Numbered from the stretch's first letter, positions 9,067-18,625 are shown. The stretch is DNA of 64,000 nucleotides from Erythrobacter sp. 3-20A1M (GCF_018636735.1 NZ_CP045200.1:2820001-2884000); one strand, 5' to 3'. Program-made: numbers and translations. Notes: a model not told the origin generated them from the sequence alone.

Positions 9067-9783
9067 ATGAAAGCTCTTACGAAATATATTTTCACAGTTG
9101 TCGTTGCGGTGGCGCTAGTCGGGTGCGCGACCGATCGAACATACGGCGGTGCTCCTGGAGTTGAGGTGACGAACCTCACCGAACTGCCGCTCCCTCCGGA
9201 AACTATCCGTTTTGCGCTACACCCGCTTGATAAGGTCGAAGTCAATGTCGTTCAGGATACTTCGGTCTCCGGAACGTATCAGGTAGATGAGAACGGAAAT
9301 ATTGACTTTCCGTATGTGGGCCTCGTGCAGGCTAGTGGGTTAACTCCAAACCAGTTTGCTTCCAGTTTGACCTCGCGCTTGTCACCTTCCTTCATTCGTA
9401 ATCCGTCGGTAACGGTACGGCCAGTCGCAGGGTCCGAACCCACAATATCGATCGGCGGTGAGGTCGCCAAACCGGGTTCCGTACCGATACGGTCGTCCGC
9501 AACGCTTATGCGCGCGATAAACGTTGCTGGAGGCACTACTGAATACGCCAAAAAGGATGATGTTCTGATTTTTCGCCAAGTCGACGATCAACGCTATATC
9601 GGCATCTACAACCTGGAAGGCATTCAGCGCGGGAATTATGCTGACCCCGTGCTTGCACCGGGAGATGTTGTGATGGTGGGCGATTCTCCGGCGCGTAGGC
9701 GCTTCGACAAATTTCTGCAGTATTTCGGCCTGCTTTCGACCAGTGTGATCCTGCTCGATCGCGTAAGCCGCATTTCAAACTAA
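9067..9783 (+). CDS. Polysaccharide export lipoprotein (Wza-like)
   Basis: A 238-residue outer-membrane export protein. The N-terminus is a lipoprotein signal with the lipobox ALVGC, so Cys20 is the expected lipidated residue. The polysaccharide-export domain follows (HPLDKVEVNVVQDTSVSGTY, ENGNIDFPYVGLVQASGLT), then one SLBB-like repeat (ISIGGEVAKPGSVPI ... VAGGTTEYAKKDDVLIFR). The C-terminal segment FLQYFGLLSTSVILLDRVSR could supply the amphipathic helix of the outer-membrane pore. It is shorter than the E. coli Wza but usual for alphaproteobacterial versions. It sits directly upstream of the wzc kinase gene. Confidence 0.92.
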   Translation: MKALTKYIFTVVVAVALVGCATDRTYGGAPGVEVTNLTELPLPPETIRFALHPLDKVEVNVVQDTSVSGTYQVDENGNIDFPYVGLVQASGLTPNQFASSLTSRLSPSFIRNPSVTVRPVAGSEPTISIGGEVAKPGSVPIRSSATLMRAINVAGGTTEYAKKDDVLIFRQVDDQRYIGIYNLEGIQRGNYADPVLAPGDVVMVGDSPARRRFDKFLQYFGLLSTSVILLDRVSRISN

Positions 9784-9793
9784 GGTTCGCATA

Positions 9794-11926
9794 ATGGCTA
9801 CCCGTTTTCCTGTCGCGGATGGCGATGAGCGAGTCGGTTCGATTGAAGAACCCCAAACCGATCCCTTGATCGATTTCGAACGGCTCTATCGTCGCGCGAT
9901 CGAAAACAGGTATTGGTTGATTGGCCTGATCGCTGGTTTCCTTGTCCTGGGCCTTGTCGCGACGCTAGTACAAACGCCCATGTACCGCGCCGCAAGTCGC
10001 ATCGAGATAAGTCGCGTCGATACCGGCGGGACTGAACTGGAAGGTGCGGAGGTCAAGAGCGAAGAGCGCGACATGCTCTATTACCAGACCCAGTACGAGC
10101 TTCTGAAGTCGCGCTTTCTCGCCGAACGAGCTGTCGAAGAAGGCGATCTGACGCAGAACCCAGAATTTCGCCAAGCGTATGATATTGCCGAAGATGCGGA
10201 GCTGTCGGTTGAGCAAGCAGCCAGCATCGCTCGGGATGCGATCACCATCGAACCACTGCAGGGGTCGACCCTCGTAGATATACAAGCTTCAACGCCTTCT
10301 CCATCCCTGTCGGCTTTCCTCGCGAATCTGTGGGCGGAGCAGTATCTGGATGCCAACTATGAGAAGCGGTTCGGTAACACCGCGATGGCAAGAGAGCAGC
10401 TGGAAAGGCAGCTTTCCGAACAGCGGGCGCGGTTGGAGCAGTCGGAAGCGGCTCTCAACAGTTACGCGAACCGGAATCAGCTTGTCGTTATCGAAAGTCG
10501 GGCGGACGATGGTGGAACGAGCCGTCAGACGCTCGTCACGCAGGAACTTGGGGCGCTATCCCAAGCCCTAGGTCAGGCTACGAGCCGTCGTATCGCCGCG
10601 GAAAGTGCCATGAGCGCGGGTCCCGGTGCGGGTTCCGATGGCGGAGCCGCGGCGCTTCGCAGCGCCCTGTCCCAGAAACAAGCAGAACTGGCAAACTTGA
10701 ACGCTACGCTCGGGCCAGACAATCCGAAGGTCAAAGCTGCACGAGCCGAGATCGAATCTTTGCGGAACTCTCTTGGTAATGCCGGTAGCGTCGAGCGCAG
10801 TCTGCGTCAGGCAGAGTACCGCAAAGCGCTTAGGGAAGAGCAAGGCCTTCGCGAACAGTACGATGCCGCGAAATCTCGTTTTCTCACGCAGCAGGACCAG
10901 GGTGTGGAATATGGGATACTGGAACGCGAAGTTAATACGAACCGCGAGCTTTATAATGCCTTGCTCGGCAGGTACAAGGAACTTGGTGTCGTAGGGACCG
11001 GCACCAACAACGTGACGTTGATTGAACGAGCGCTTCGGCCAGTTTCGCCGTATTCGCCCTCGTTGATTTTGAACCTTCTGATCGCTCTGGTTCTTGGTCT
11101 TCTGACCGCTGCGGGTGCAGTTTACATACTCGATTTGGCAGATCGAACTATCCGCGATCCCGCTGACGTCAAACGGGAGTTCGACCTTGCGGTGCTTGGC
11201 CTGATCCCTTCGATCGATACCGACGACATAGGCGAGGAACTGACGAACCCGTATTCCGCACTTTCGGAGGCATATTCGTCAGTCCGTACTTCGGTAGGCT
11301 ATGCACTGGATATGGACGGTCCGATCAGTCTTTTGGTGACCAGTACACGTCCGGGCGAGGGGAAGACGCTATCGTCCCTTGCGATCGCCAAGGTTATGGC
11401 GCGAACGGGCAAAAAGGTTGTACTCATCGATTTCGATCTCAGGCGAATGGGGCTTTCGGACATGCTCGGCGCGCGATCGGCGCGCGACGGATTAAGCAAG
11501 TTTCTTGCTGGCGCTGTTGATGCCCCCACCATCGTCCGCGATGAACGCTATGGACTGGATTTCATCCCGGCGGGGCGGCCACCGAAGGATCCGGTTGAAC
11601 TTCTCGCGGGACCGCGACCGAAAGGCTTCCTAGAGAAGCTCAAGGAAACCTACGACGTCATTGTAGTGGATGGCGGTCCTGTTCTGGGCCTCGCCGATGC
11701 TCCGGAGCTATCGCGTTCGGTGGATGGCGTCATTTATGTCGTACAGGCTAACGTAGGAACCAACCGTTCAGTGCGACATGCCCTCTCGCGCCTGCGCAGT
11801 GCACGCGCACCGATGCTGGGTGCCGTCGTCACACAACTCGACAGCCGAAACGAGGCCTACGGGTACGGCTATGGCTATGGCTATGGTTATGGTTACGGCC
11901 CAGACCGTGTTCCGGACGATGCCTGA
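9794..11926 (+). CDS. Wzc-like polysaccharide co-polymerase with BY-kinase domain
   Basis: A 710-residue inner-membrane tyrosine autokinase. The order is: cytoplasmic N-terminus, membrane segment (LIGLIAGFLVLGLVATLV, about 37-54), Wzz domain and long coiled coil, second membrane segment (about 425-448), then the kinase. The kinase has Walker A STRPGEGKTLSSLA (about 517), Walker A' VVLIDFDLRR (about 541) and Walker B VIVVDGGPVLGLAD (about 622). The C-terminus ends in six GY pairs followed by GPDRVPDDA, a very regular tyrosine cluster that should be the autophosphorylated tail. It follows wza, and its last codons overlap the next gene by 8 bp. Confidence 0.94.
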   Translation: MATRFPVADGDERVGSIEEPQTDPLIDFERLYRRAIENRYWLIGLIAGFLVLGLVATLVQTPMYRAASRIEISRVDTGGTELEGAEVKSEERDMLYYQTQYELLKSRFLAERAVEEGDLTQNPEFRQAYDIAEDAELSVEQAASIARDAITIEPLQGSTLVDIQASTPSPSLSAFLANLWAEQYLDANYEKRFGNTAMAREQLERQLSEQRARLEQSEAALNSYANRNQLVVIESRADDGGTSRQTLVTQELGALSQALGQATSRRIAAESAMSAGPGAGSDGGAAALRSALSQKQAELANLNATLGPDNPKVKAARAEIESLRNSLGNAGSVERSLRQAEYRKALREEQGLREQYDAAKSRFLTQQDQGVEYGILEREVNTNRELYNALLGRYKELGVVGTGTNNVTLIERALRPVSPYSPSLILNLLIALVLGLLTAAGAVYILDLADRTIRDPADVKREFDLAVLGLIPSIDTDDIGEELTNPYSALSEAYSSVRTSVGYALDMDGPISLLVTSTRPGEGKTLSSLAIAKVMARTGKKVVLIDFDLRRMGLSDMLGARSARDGLSKFLAGAVDAPTIVRDERYGLDFIPAGRPPKDPVELLAGPRPKGFLEKLKETYDVIVVDGGPVLGLADAPELSRSVDGVIYVVQANVGTNRSVRHALSRLRSARAPMLGAVVTQLDSRNEAYGYGYGYGYGYGYGPDRVPDDA

Positions 11927-13133
11927 AGTACGGAAATCGGTATCGGCGCGCGGCCTTTTGCCGTCGGGCGCGGTGATAGCCCTTGGAGCTGTGTTGGCGG
12001 TTGCGGCGGGGGCCCAAACGGCTGGTCTGGTGTTAGCCAAAAGTGCGCCAGTTCTGGCCACACAAATTTCACCGATCAGCGCGTCTGCGAACGAGAACAT
12101 CGCACGGTCGCTGGAACGAGCCGCGCTTGCTCCCGCTGGAACGGCGCAGCCTGTTTCCTCGGAGTTGCGGGGAAGGGCGGAAGGTTACGCGATAAGGGCG
12201 GCTCGATACGATCCGCTCGCAGTTGATGCTCAGGCTGTACTTGCGACCAGACTTCCCGTCGAAGCAAGACTCAAGGCAGTATTGGCGAGTAACGTTCTGT
12301 CCCGTCGATCGAGCCTTCTAAACAGTGCTCTGTTGGAAGAATACCGCCGTACCGGTGACATCGCCGGGGTGCTACGCGTTTTGGATACGACGCTCCAGAT
12401 ACGTCCTGGCTTGGCCCCGCAAATCATGCCCTTGATGGTGCAGTTGCTCAAACAACCCGGATCCGTGCGGGTATTCGGTGAAATCCTGTCCCAGCACCCT
12501 GAATGGGTCAATGCCTTTCTGCAGCGCGCCGCGGCTGATAGGTCAGTAGCTGACAAAATGGTGGCTTTGCGCACAATCCTCCATCGAGGTTCGACAATCA
12601 CGCTGGAAACGGATCGGGACATAATGTCTGCTCTTATAAAGGCAGGACGTCTCGCAGACGCAGCGCGCATTTATAAGCTCGTCCGGCCGGATGGGGATTC
12701 TGCAGTAAGTGGCTCTGCTGACAGCCTTTCTTGGCGGAACGACTTGCCGCCGCTCGACTGGAAATTCGCTGACGAGCGCGGGCTTTATGCGCGCAACAGC
12801 GCGCGTGACCCAGATTTGAAAATTTCTGTCCGGCCGGGCTTCGGCGGGCAATTGGCGGAACGATCGCTTGCCCTGGGTGATGGAGTGCGCGGTCTGTTGC
12901 TGGAACACGACTTGCAACCGACAGACTCGCTATCATCGCTATCGCTGAAGGTGACATGCCTGACGAACGGCCAGACATTGGCCAAATCCGATTTTGGTCC
13001 TTCTCCAATGCGCCTGCAGTTTAGGGCGTCGGGCCAGAACTGCCCTATAGCCCGTATAGTGATCGATGGGCGAGTTTGGTCGGATGGCCGCAGGGTGTCT
13101 GGCACCATCGCGCCGATAAAGGTAATTCGCTGA
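11919..13133 (+). CDS. Unknown EPS-locus protein with N-terminal membrane anchor and helical repeats
   Basis: A 404-residue protein starting MPEVRKSVSARGLLPSGAVI. The ATG at 11919 lies inside the last codons of wzc (8-bp overlap in another frame), which points to coupled translation. A membrane segment or signal anchor covers about residues 15-45. The middle (about 70-270) consists of short alpha-helical units rich in alanine and leucine, resembling degenerate TPR-like repeats (for example DIAGVLRVLDTTLQIRPGLAP). The C-terminal 130 residues look like a beta-rich domain. I do not recognise the family. Co-translation with Wzc suggests a role in assembling or exporting the polymer from the periplasmic side; that is an inference. 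Confidence 0.7.
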   Translation: MPEVRKSVSARGLLPSGAVIALGAVLAVAAGAQTAGLVLAKSAPVLATQISPISASANENIARSLERAALAPAGTAQPVSSELRGRAEGYAIRAARYDPLAVDAQAVLATRLPVEARLKAVLASNVLSRRSSLLNSALLEEYRRTGDIAGVLRVLDTTLQIRPGLAPQIMPLMVQLLKQPGSVRVFGEILSQHPEWVNAFLQRAAADRSVADKMVALRTILHRGSTITLETDRDIMSALIKAGRLADAARIYKLVRPDGDSAVSGSADSLSWRNDLPPLDWKFADERGLYARNSARDPDLKISVRPGFGGQLAERSLALGDGVRGLLLEHDLQPTDSLSSLSLKVTCLTNGQTLAKSDFGPSPMRLQFRASGQNCPIARIVIDGRVWSDGRRVSGTIAPIKVIR

Positions 13134-13152
13134 AATTTCCAAGGCCTACCTT

Positions 13153-14586
13153 TCAGCGTGCACCGCGCCCGCTGAAAACCACCCCGACTGTTTTAAGTAT
13201 AATCAAGGCATCGAGCCATAACGAATAATTTTTAATATAATAAAAGTCGTATTGTAGCTTTGCACCAACGGCGGTCGGGTCTGCAACGTGTCCCTGATTT
13301 ACCTGAGCCCATCCCGTGATGCCAGGCCGGATGATATGTCGGTAGGCGTAAAAATCGAGCTGCTGATAGTACCACTCGGACAGCGGCACCGCTTCAGGAC
13401 GTGGACCGATTAGGCTCAGATCGCCCCTGATTACGTTCCACAGTTGCGGGAGTTCATCGATACGCGTTTTACGCAGGAACCTACCTAAACGCGTGATTCT
13501 TGGGTCGTTCGCTTTGGTAATGGCATCCTCTCGCTCACCGCTGCTTACGGACGCTTGTACCATCGTGCGAAGTTTGTAGATCGTGAACTGCTTCCCGCGA
13601 AAACCAACGCGCGTTTGCCGGAAAATAGCGCCACCCGGGCTTTCCAGTTTGATAGCGAGTCCTGCTACGGCAATGATCGGAAGGGCCGGAATGAGTGCGA
13701 TCGTCGAAACGAGACGCTCGATGGCGCTCTTGAAAAAGAAATAAAACTCATTGGGTTTCAGGGTACCCACGCTGTTTTCGCTGAGATGGTCTATCCGGAC
13801 CCGGCCCGTCAAAGATTCGCGCAGATGTTTCACGTGGTAGATCGTCGATCCATTGAGAGCTGCCGCCGCAATCGCACGCTCCCATTCTGGAGAAAGATCG
13901 GCATGTAGATCAGCAACAACTGTCGCTTTGCTGCGGGTGATAACCGATGGATCGACGCACATGCTGTGCGAAATGCGAGGCAGTTCATTGAGCAGAGCGG
14001 TTACTTTGGGTGACGGAATCATCAGCAGCGGGGTTCGCTTAGCGCTGCGGACAAATACGTTAAACACGGCTGCAAGGCCAATGCACGTGGCGAAGCCGAC
14101 CAGAATGAGAGAGAGACTGTACGGAAGCCGAAGCCATAAGAGCAACAGGGCCGAGATACCATACACTGGGAGAAACGCGGGCAGGAGGAAGGCGAACCGG
14201 CGCGCTCCTGGGAAAAGGCGCAGCTGACGGTAATTCAATAGGCTGATCGTGTTGGCAATGAGGGTTGTCAAAATCGCATTACGCGCCGGGCTTTCGCCGA
14301 GCGGTACGCCGAGCAAAACCTGCCCGTAGATCAACTGTACCAGCACGGCAAAGAGTACCGCGATCGGTAATTGGACGCGAAATCTATCCAGGAGCCCTTG
14401 ATGCGCGAAATTGCGCTCATCGGAATAATCGACCGTATCCGGGCTGGCCGTCTCTGCGTCTAACCAGAGCGAAGCGTGAGACTCATCGAAGTCCGCCTGC
14501 GCTTGCTCCGTACCGGTATCGGAGAGATTTGACGGATCGTGTGGGGCCGCCCTGTTTTGCACGATTTTGCTCACTACCAGTCCCAT
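13153..14586 (-). CDS. Polyprenyl-phosphate sugar-1-phosphate transferase (initiating EPS glycosyltransferase)
   Basis: A 477-residue membrane enzyme that starts polymer synthesis by moving a sugar phosphate onto undecaprenyl phosphate. The N-terminal half has several membrane segments (about 100-200) and a nucleotide-binding-like region. The C-terminal bacterial sugar transferase domain holds KLESPGGAIFRQTRVGFRGK, FTIYKLRTMV, RKTRIDELPQLWNVIRGDLS and LIGPRPE, all diagnostic. The frame is open further upstream, but ATG at 14586 (MGLVVSKIVQNRAAPHD) is preferred because upstream codons look non-coding. It is transcribed opposite to the wza-wzc genes. The sugar is probably glucose or galactose by family habit, not by evidence here. 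Confidence 0.9.
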   Translation of the reverse strand: MGLVVSKIVQNRAAPHDPSNLSDTGTEQAQADFDESHASLWLDAETASPDTVDYSDERNFAHQGLLDRFRVQLPIAVLFAVLVQLIYGQVLLGVPLGESPARNAILTTLIANTISLLNYRQLRLFPGARRFAFLLPAFLPVYGISALLLLWLRLPYSLSLILVGFATCIGLAAVFNVFVRSAKRTPLLMIPSPKVTALLNELPRISHSMCVDPSVITRSKATVVADLHADLSPEWERAIAAAALNGSTIYHVKHLRESLTGRVRIDHLSENSVGTLKPNEFYFFFKSAIERLVSTIALIPALPIIAVAGLAIKLESPGGAIFRQTRVGFRGKQFTIYKLRTMVQASVSSGEREDAITKANDPRITRLGRFLRKTRIDELPQLWNVIRGDLSLIGPRPEAVPLSEWYYQQLDFYAYRHIIRPGITGWAQVNQGHVADPTAVGAKLQYDFYYIKNYSLWLDALIILKTVGVVFSGRGAR

Positions 14587-14888
14587 AGCTATGACCGCTC
14601 GGGCCCTGTAATATGGCAGGCGGTACGCATTACCCCACCTTTGCGTTCCTTCGTCCTGCCAGCCCCGAGTGCCTGACCCAGGGCGTCGGGCGGTATGGTG
14701 AAAGTGACGTTTGGTCAAGCGGATGCGCGTGGTGCAGAGTGTGCACCTTCCTATTGAGCCGCTTTTGCAGGACGACCCCGGCGCTTCCCTTGGCAGAGTT
14801 GATACAGTCCGGTAGCGGCGTCCCAGGCCTCTCACAGAAGGCTTACCAGAAACATCTTTTTTTTTGAGTTTGGCGGAGCCCCTAGCCA
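14587..14888. promoter_or_regulatory. Divergent intergenic region between sugar transferase and glycosyltransferase
   Basis: 302 bp with no recognisable gene, lying between two divergently transcribed genes, so both promoters should be here. A run of nine T on the plus strand (about 14853-14861) lies some 30 bp before the glycosyltransferase start. I could not identify convincing -35/-10 elements or an operator. Confidence 0.4.
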
Positions 14889-16037
14889 ATGAGTGCCACG
14901 CGAATCTGCCTTACAGTCAATACAACATGGAATATCTGGAATTTCCGGCGACCGCTCGTCGAGGCGCTTCTCTCCGATGGCCACGAAGTGCATATTCTCG
15001 CGCCCGAGGACGACTACGTCCCGGAAATTCAAGGACTAGGCTGCCAGTTCACTCCGCTGCGTATGGATCGCAAGGGGCTGAACCCCGTCGCAGAACTTGC
15101 CTTCCTCCGACGACTCCGAGCGCACTTGGAAGAGATCCAGCCTGATGTGATCCTTGGTTTCACAATAAAGAATAACGTTTTCGGAGCGATGGCGGCTTCC
15201 AAAGGAAACCTGCCCTTCATTCCGAACGTCACCGGTTTGGGTACCGCTTTTCAATCGGGCAGCTTTCTTAAGGCGGCATCGATAGGATTGTACCGCTCAG
15301 CCTTCCGGAAATGCCCGGTGGTTTTCTTTCAGAATGACCAGGATCGGGATCTATTCCTAAAATATGACATGATCAGAGATGAGCAGGTGCGAATGTTGCC
15401 GGGCTCGGGGATCGATCTCGAACGCTTCTCTCCCTCCCCCGATGCTGCAGAACGCATTGTATCCGAGGGTCCCGTCTTCCTCATGGTAGCTCGGTTGTTA
15501 CGGGAGAAGGGTGTCGCGGAATATGCTGAAGCGGCCCGCGTAATGCGTAAGGAGCTTCCTACCGCCCGTTTTCAAGTCCTTGGGGAGGCGGGTTCAGCGT
15601 ACCGTTCGGCGATTTCGCGCGCTGAAATCCGGGGCTGGGAAGAGACGCACGGGATCGAATATCTCGGTACCAGTTCCGACGTACGTTCCGAGATGCATGA
15701 GGCCGATTGCATCGTCCTCCCGTCCTACTATCCGGAAGGTGCGCCGCGATCGCTGATAGAAGCTGCGGCAATGGGGAAACCGATTATCACCACCGACACT
15801 CCTGGATGCCGAAGCATCGTGGATGACGCCACCACCGGTTACCTCTGTGCACCGCGCGATGCTGGCGATCTCGCACGAGCGATGCGCTATTTCGCCGCTC
15901 TGCCGCCGCAAGCTCGCTACGCGATGGGCAGGGCGGGGCGCACCAAGATGGAGCGCGAGTTCGATGTGACGATCGTAGTCGACGCTTATCGCGAAGCGAT
16001 CGCCCAATGTATGAGCGCGAAAAACAGACCGGCATGA
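14889..16037 (+). CDS. Glycosyltransferase family 4 (GT-B fold)
   Basis: A 382-residue cytosolic or membrane-associated glycosyltransferase. The N-terminal acceptor domain begins MSATRICLTVNTTWNIWNFR and has LGFTIKNNVFGAMAAS and FIPNVTGLGTAF, typical of GT4 enzymes that extend lipid-linked oligosaccharides (CapM/PglA-like). The C-terminal nucleotide-sugar domain has FLMVARLLREKGVAEY and VLPSYYPEGAPRSLIEAAAMGKPIITTDTPGCR, the E-x7-E region of the family. It is transcribed away from the sugar transferase and converges on the acyltransferase gene. The acceptor and donor sugars are unknown. Confidence 0.88.
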   Translation: MSATRICLTVNTTWNIWNFRRPLVEALLSDGHEVHILAPEDDYVPEIQGLGCQFTPLRMDRKGLNPVAELAFLRRLRAHLEEIQPDVILGFTIKNNVFGAMAASKGNLPFIPNVTGLGTAFQSGSFLKAASIGLYRSAFRKCPVVFFQNDQDRDLFLKYDMIRDEQVRMLPGSGIDLERFSPSPDAAERIVSEGPVFLMVARLLREKGVAEYAEAARVMRKELPTARFQVLGEAGSAYRSAISRAEIRGWEETHGIEYLGTSSDVRSEMHEADCIVLPSYYPEGAPRSLIEAAAMGKPIITTDTPGCRSIVDDATTGYLCAPRDAGDLARAMRYFAALPPQARYAMGRAGRTKMEREFDVTIVVDAYREAIAQCMSAKNRPA

Positions 16038-16039
16038 TT

Positions 16040-16054
16040 GGCTCGGGGCGAGCC
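16040..16054. terminator. Short hairpin between convergent genes
   Basis: GGCTCG-GGG-CGAGCC forms a perfect 6-bp stem with a 3-base loop in the 36-bp gap between the convergent glycosyltransferase and hexapeptide genes. It has no T-tract, so bidirectional termination is only a plausible role. Confidence 0.4.
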
Positions 16055-16073
16055 GATGCGCTTATTGTGCAGC

Positions 16074-16808
16074 CTACTTGCTCTCATCCTTCGAACGCTG
16101 GCGCGCGCGTGCAGGCGTGCCAAAAACCGTGGTATCGGGATCGACATCTTTTGTGACCGTAGAGCCGGCAGCAACCAAAGCTCCAGTGCCGATCCGTACG
16201 CCGGGCAAAAGGATGCTACCTGCTCCCACGGTCGCGTTCGGTTCGATTTTTGGCCCTACGATGTGGTCCCCGTAACCAAGAGAGATGACGTTGTCGTTGG
16301 TGCTACCGACCAGTGTGCTTACAAATGCGCCAGAGCCTACCTCCATGTTTCCGGTCAGATGGGTCAGGTCCATAACCTTCGCGTCATCTCCCACGGTGGT
16401 GTTATAGTTGATCGTGACGTACCGGCTGATGATACAACGCGAGCCCACTGAACACTGCTCCCTAATAGAAGCGCCGTCACCGATAAGTGTGCTATCGCCG
16501 ATTTTCACATCATAGTAGATAACGCTATGGGGCCCGATCGAACAGGAATCGCCGATTTCGATCTTGCGCTCGAAGCTCGGCTGACGGGCGGTGGCTCCTG
16601 CACCTTTCGGTTCACGGCCAATCAGCGCGCCCGGAAAAACTTCAACCTTCTGACCCAATGCGACGCCGTCGCCTATAACGCAATGCGAGTGGATCACGCA
16701 GCCGTCCCCAATCTCGGCATCTCCGATGATCACAAAGGGGCCGACGGAAACGTTGGCGCCTAGCTTGGCTGACGGAGAAATGATCGCGGTATCGTGAAGA
16801 TCGGACAT
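16074..16808 (-). CDS. Left-handed beta-helix (hexapeptide) acyltransferase, probable sugar-nucleotide N-acetyltransferase
   Basis: A 244-residue protein built almost wholly of hexapeptide repeats (for example VSVGPFVIIGDAEIGDGCVI, IGDGVALG, NATVGAGSILLPGVRIGTGALVAAGSTVTKDV), the left-handed beta-helix of trimeric acyltransferases. The terminal FGTPARA motif is common in sugar N- or O-acetyltransferases such as FdtC, QdtC and WbpD. It lies next to, but opposite, the ketoisomerase and aminotransferase genes at 17.1-18.6 kb, which make a dTDP-3-amino-3,6-dideoxyhexose. The simplest reading is that it acetylates that amino sugar using acetyl-CoA. An LpxA-like specificity is less likely because lpx neighbours are absent. 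Confidence 0.78.
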   Translation of the reverse strand: MSDLHDTAIISPSAKLGANVSVGPFVIIGDAEIGDGCVIHSHCVIGDGVALGQKVEVFPGALIGREPKGAGATARQPSFERKIEIGDSCSIGPHSVIYYDVKIGDSTLIGDGASIREQCSVGSRCIISRYVTINYNTTVGDDAKVMDLTHLTGNMEVGSGAFVSTLVGSTNDNVISLGYGDHIVGPKIEPNATVGAGSILLPGVRIGTGALVAAGSTVTKDVDPDTTVFGTPARARQRSKDESK

Positions 16809-17076
16809 TAGTTCCTCATTTTTAGCGGATCCCCGTCCTATCTATGAAGATGAGGGGGGGCTAGTGGAATGTATCGCTCGCCGCCAATTGCGCGAACGCC
16901 GGTTAGGCCGGTGGGGTACGATCCGCGAGACGGATGTTGTGCGACCGACGAGTACGTTCTAGCTGCGCGGTAAGGATCGCGCATGGCGACGCGTTACCGG
17001 CGGAACTTGTCAGACTTGTCTGGAATGACATCTAGCTCCGAGAATTTTGAACGATGGTAGAGGCCGACATATCGCT

Positions 17077-17496
17077 ATGAATTCCTTAAACAGTTCCGTT
17101 AGCGAGATCGAACTTCCGCAGATTCACGATCCTCGAGGCGATCTCACATTCGTAGAGGGAGGCAATCATGTGCCGTTCTCGATCGCGAGAGTTTACTATC
17201 TCTACAACGTGCCAGTTGATGCCGAGCGAGGCGGGCATGCACACCGAGAACTGGAACAGGTGGTATTCGCGTTGTCCGGCAGTTTTCGGATGAAGGTCGA
17301 TGACGGTTTTTCCAAGACGGAATATTGGTTGAGAGATCCGCGAAGGGGTCTGCATATCAAGAATATGATCTGGCGCGAGATGGACTCGTTCAGCCAAGGC
17401 GCCGTGTGCATGGTGTTGGCTTCCCACCCCTATGATGAAAGCGACTACTATAGGGACTATGGCGAGTTTCAGCAGGCACTGAGGGCCGGGTCATGA
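17077..17496 (+). CDS. dTDP-4-keto-6-deoxyhexose 3,4-ketoisomerase (FdtA/QdtA family cupin)
   Basis: A 139-residue single-domain cupin. It has the [23 protein letters not shown] metal/substrate-binding strand pair, the [10 protein letters not shown] turn and [30 protein letters not shown] near the C-terminus, all diagnostic of sugar 3,4-ketoisomerases (WxcM-like C-terminal domain). It moves the keto group from C4 to C3 of dTDP-4-keto-6-deoxyglucose before transamination. Whether the product is galacto (Fdt) or gluco (Qdt) configured cannot be told from the sequence. A TTG at 17047 is possible, but the ATG at 17077 gives the usual length. It overlaps the next gene by 4 bp. Confidence 0.87.
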   Translation: MNSLNSSVSEIELPQIHDPRGDLTFVEGGNHVPFSIARVYYLYNVPVDAERGGHAHRELEQVVFALSGSFRMKVDDGFSKTEYWLRDPRRGLHIKNMIWREMDSFSQGAVCMVLASHPYDESDYYRDYGEFQQALRAGS

Positions 17497-18599
17497 CCGT
17501 TCCCTTTCTAGATTTGGGCGCGGCCTATCGCGAGCTGCAAGTCGATATAGACTCTGCGGTCTCGCGCGTTCTTGCAAGTGGTTGGTATGTGCTCGGACCC
17601 GAAGTCGATGCGTTCGAAGCAGAATGGGCCGACTTCTGCGATGCCAAGCAAGCGGTCGGAGTAGGGAACGGACTTGAAGCCCTCATTCTTGCCCTACGCG
17701 CATTGGAAGTGGGACCCGGTGACGAGGTCCTCGTGCCCTCCAATACATATATCGCCACATGGCTAGCGATATCCGCGGTGGGTGCGTATCCCGTGCCGGT
17801 CGAGCCCAACTTAGAGACTTACAATATCGATCCCGGCCTTATTGAAGCCGCGATCACCCCTGCTACGAAAGCTATTTTGCCGGTCCACCTTTACGGACAA
17901 CCCGTCGACCTCGATCCAATTCTGAACATTGCCAGGCATCATGGATTGGCGGTGGTGGAGGATGCGGCTCAAGCGCATGGTGCGCGATACAAAGGCCAGC
18001 GGATCGGTGCCCATGGCGACATCGTATGCTGGAGCTTCTATCCCGGAAAGAATCTCGGGGCCATGGGTGATGGCGGGGCGATCACCACCAACCGCAAGGA
18101 TCTAGCTGACCGGGTTCGGCTGTTGCGCAATTACGGGAGCCGGGAAAAATATGTGAACGAGGTGCCTGGCGTCAACTCGCGGCTCGATCCCCTCCAGGCT
18201 GCCATCCTGCGTGCCAAGCTTCCATACCTCGATGAATGGACAGAGCGGCGGCGCGCGGTAGCGGCTAGGTACACCGAGGGCCTGTCGAATACCCACCTCA
18301 TTGTTCCGTACGTTCCAGCTTGGGCGGAACCCGCGTGGCACCTTTATGTCGTTCGGAGCCAAGGTCGCGAAGCGTTCGCTAAGTTATTGGATGACAAGGG
18401 GGTGGGAACGTTGGTGCACTATCCTATTCCGCCTCATCTTCAGCAGGCGTACGCCACCTTGGGTATTGCTGCCGGAACGCTCCCTCATTGCGAGCTGCTC
18501 GCACGGGAGGTCCTGAGCCTCCCAATCGGTCCGCATCTGAGCGAAGAGGCTGTCACGAAGGTCGTCGAAGCCTCACGGTCCTTTCAGGGGAACGACTGA
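17493..18599 (+). CDS. dTDP-3-amino-3,6-dideoxyhexose transaminase (FdtB/QdtB; DegT/DnrJ/EryC1 family)
   Basis: A 368-residue PLP enzyme of the sugar aminotransferase family. Motifs are [17 protein letters not shown] (cofactor phosphate binding), [30 protein letters not shown], and [19 protein letters not shown], which holds the PLP-binding lysine. The C-terminal half has [10 protein letters not shown] and [24 protein letters not shown]. With the ketoisomerase just upstream (4-bp ATGA overlap) it should aminate the 3-keto sugar using glutamate. The dehydratase that makes the 4-keto substrate (RmlB) is not in the window. RmlA is present at 27.5 kb. Confidence 0.9.
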   Translation: MTVPFLDLGAAYRELQVDIDSAVSRVLASGWYVLGPEVDAFEAEWADFCDAKQAVGVGNGLEALILALRALEVGPGDEVLVPSNTYIATWLAISAVGAYPVPVEPNLETYNIDPGLIEAAITPATKAILPVHLYGQPVDLDPILNIARHHGLAVVEDAAQAHGARYKGQRIGAHGDIVCWSFYPGKNLGAMGDGGAITTNRKDLADRVRLLRNYGSREKYVNEVPGVNSRLDPLQAAILRAKLPYLDEWTERRRAVAARYTEGLSNTHLIVPYVPAWAEPAWHLYVVRSQGREAFAKLLDDKGVGTLVHYPIPPHLQQAYATLGIAAGTLPHCELLAREVLSLPIGPHLSEEAVTKVVEASRSFQGND

Positions 18600-18625
18600 T
18601 TTCCGCGAAAGGAATCTTACGTGCG

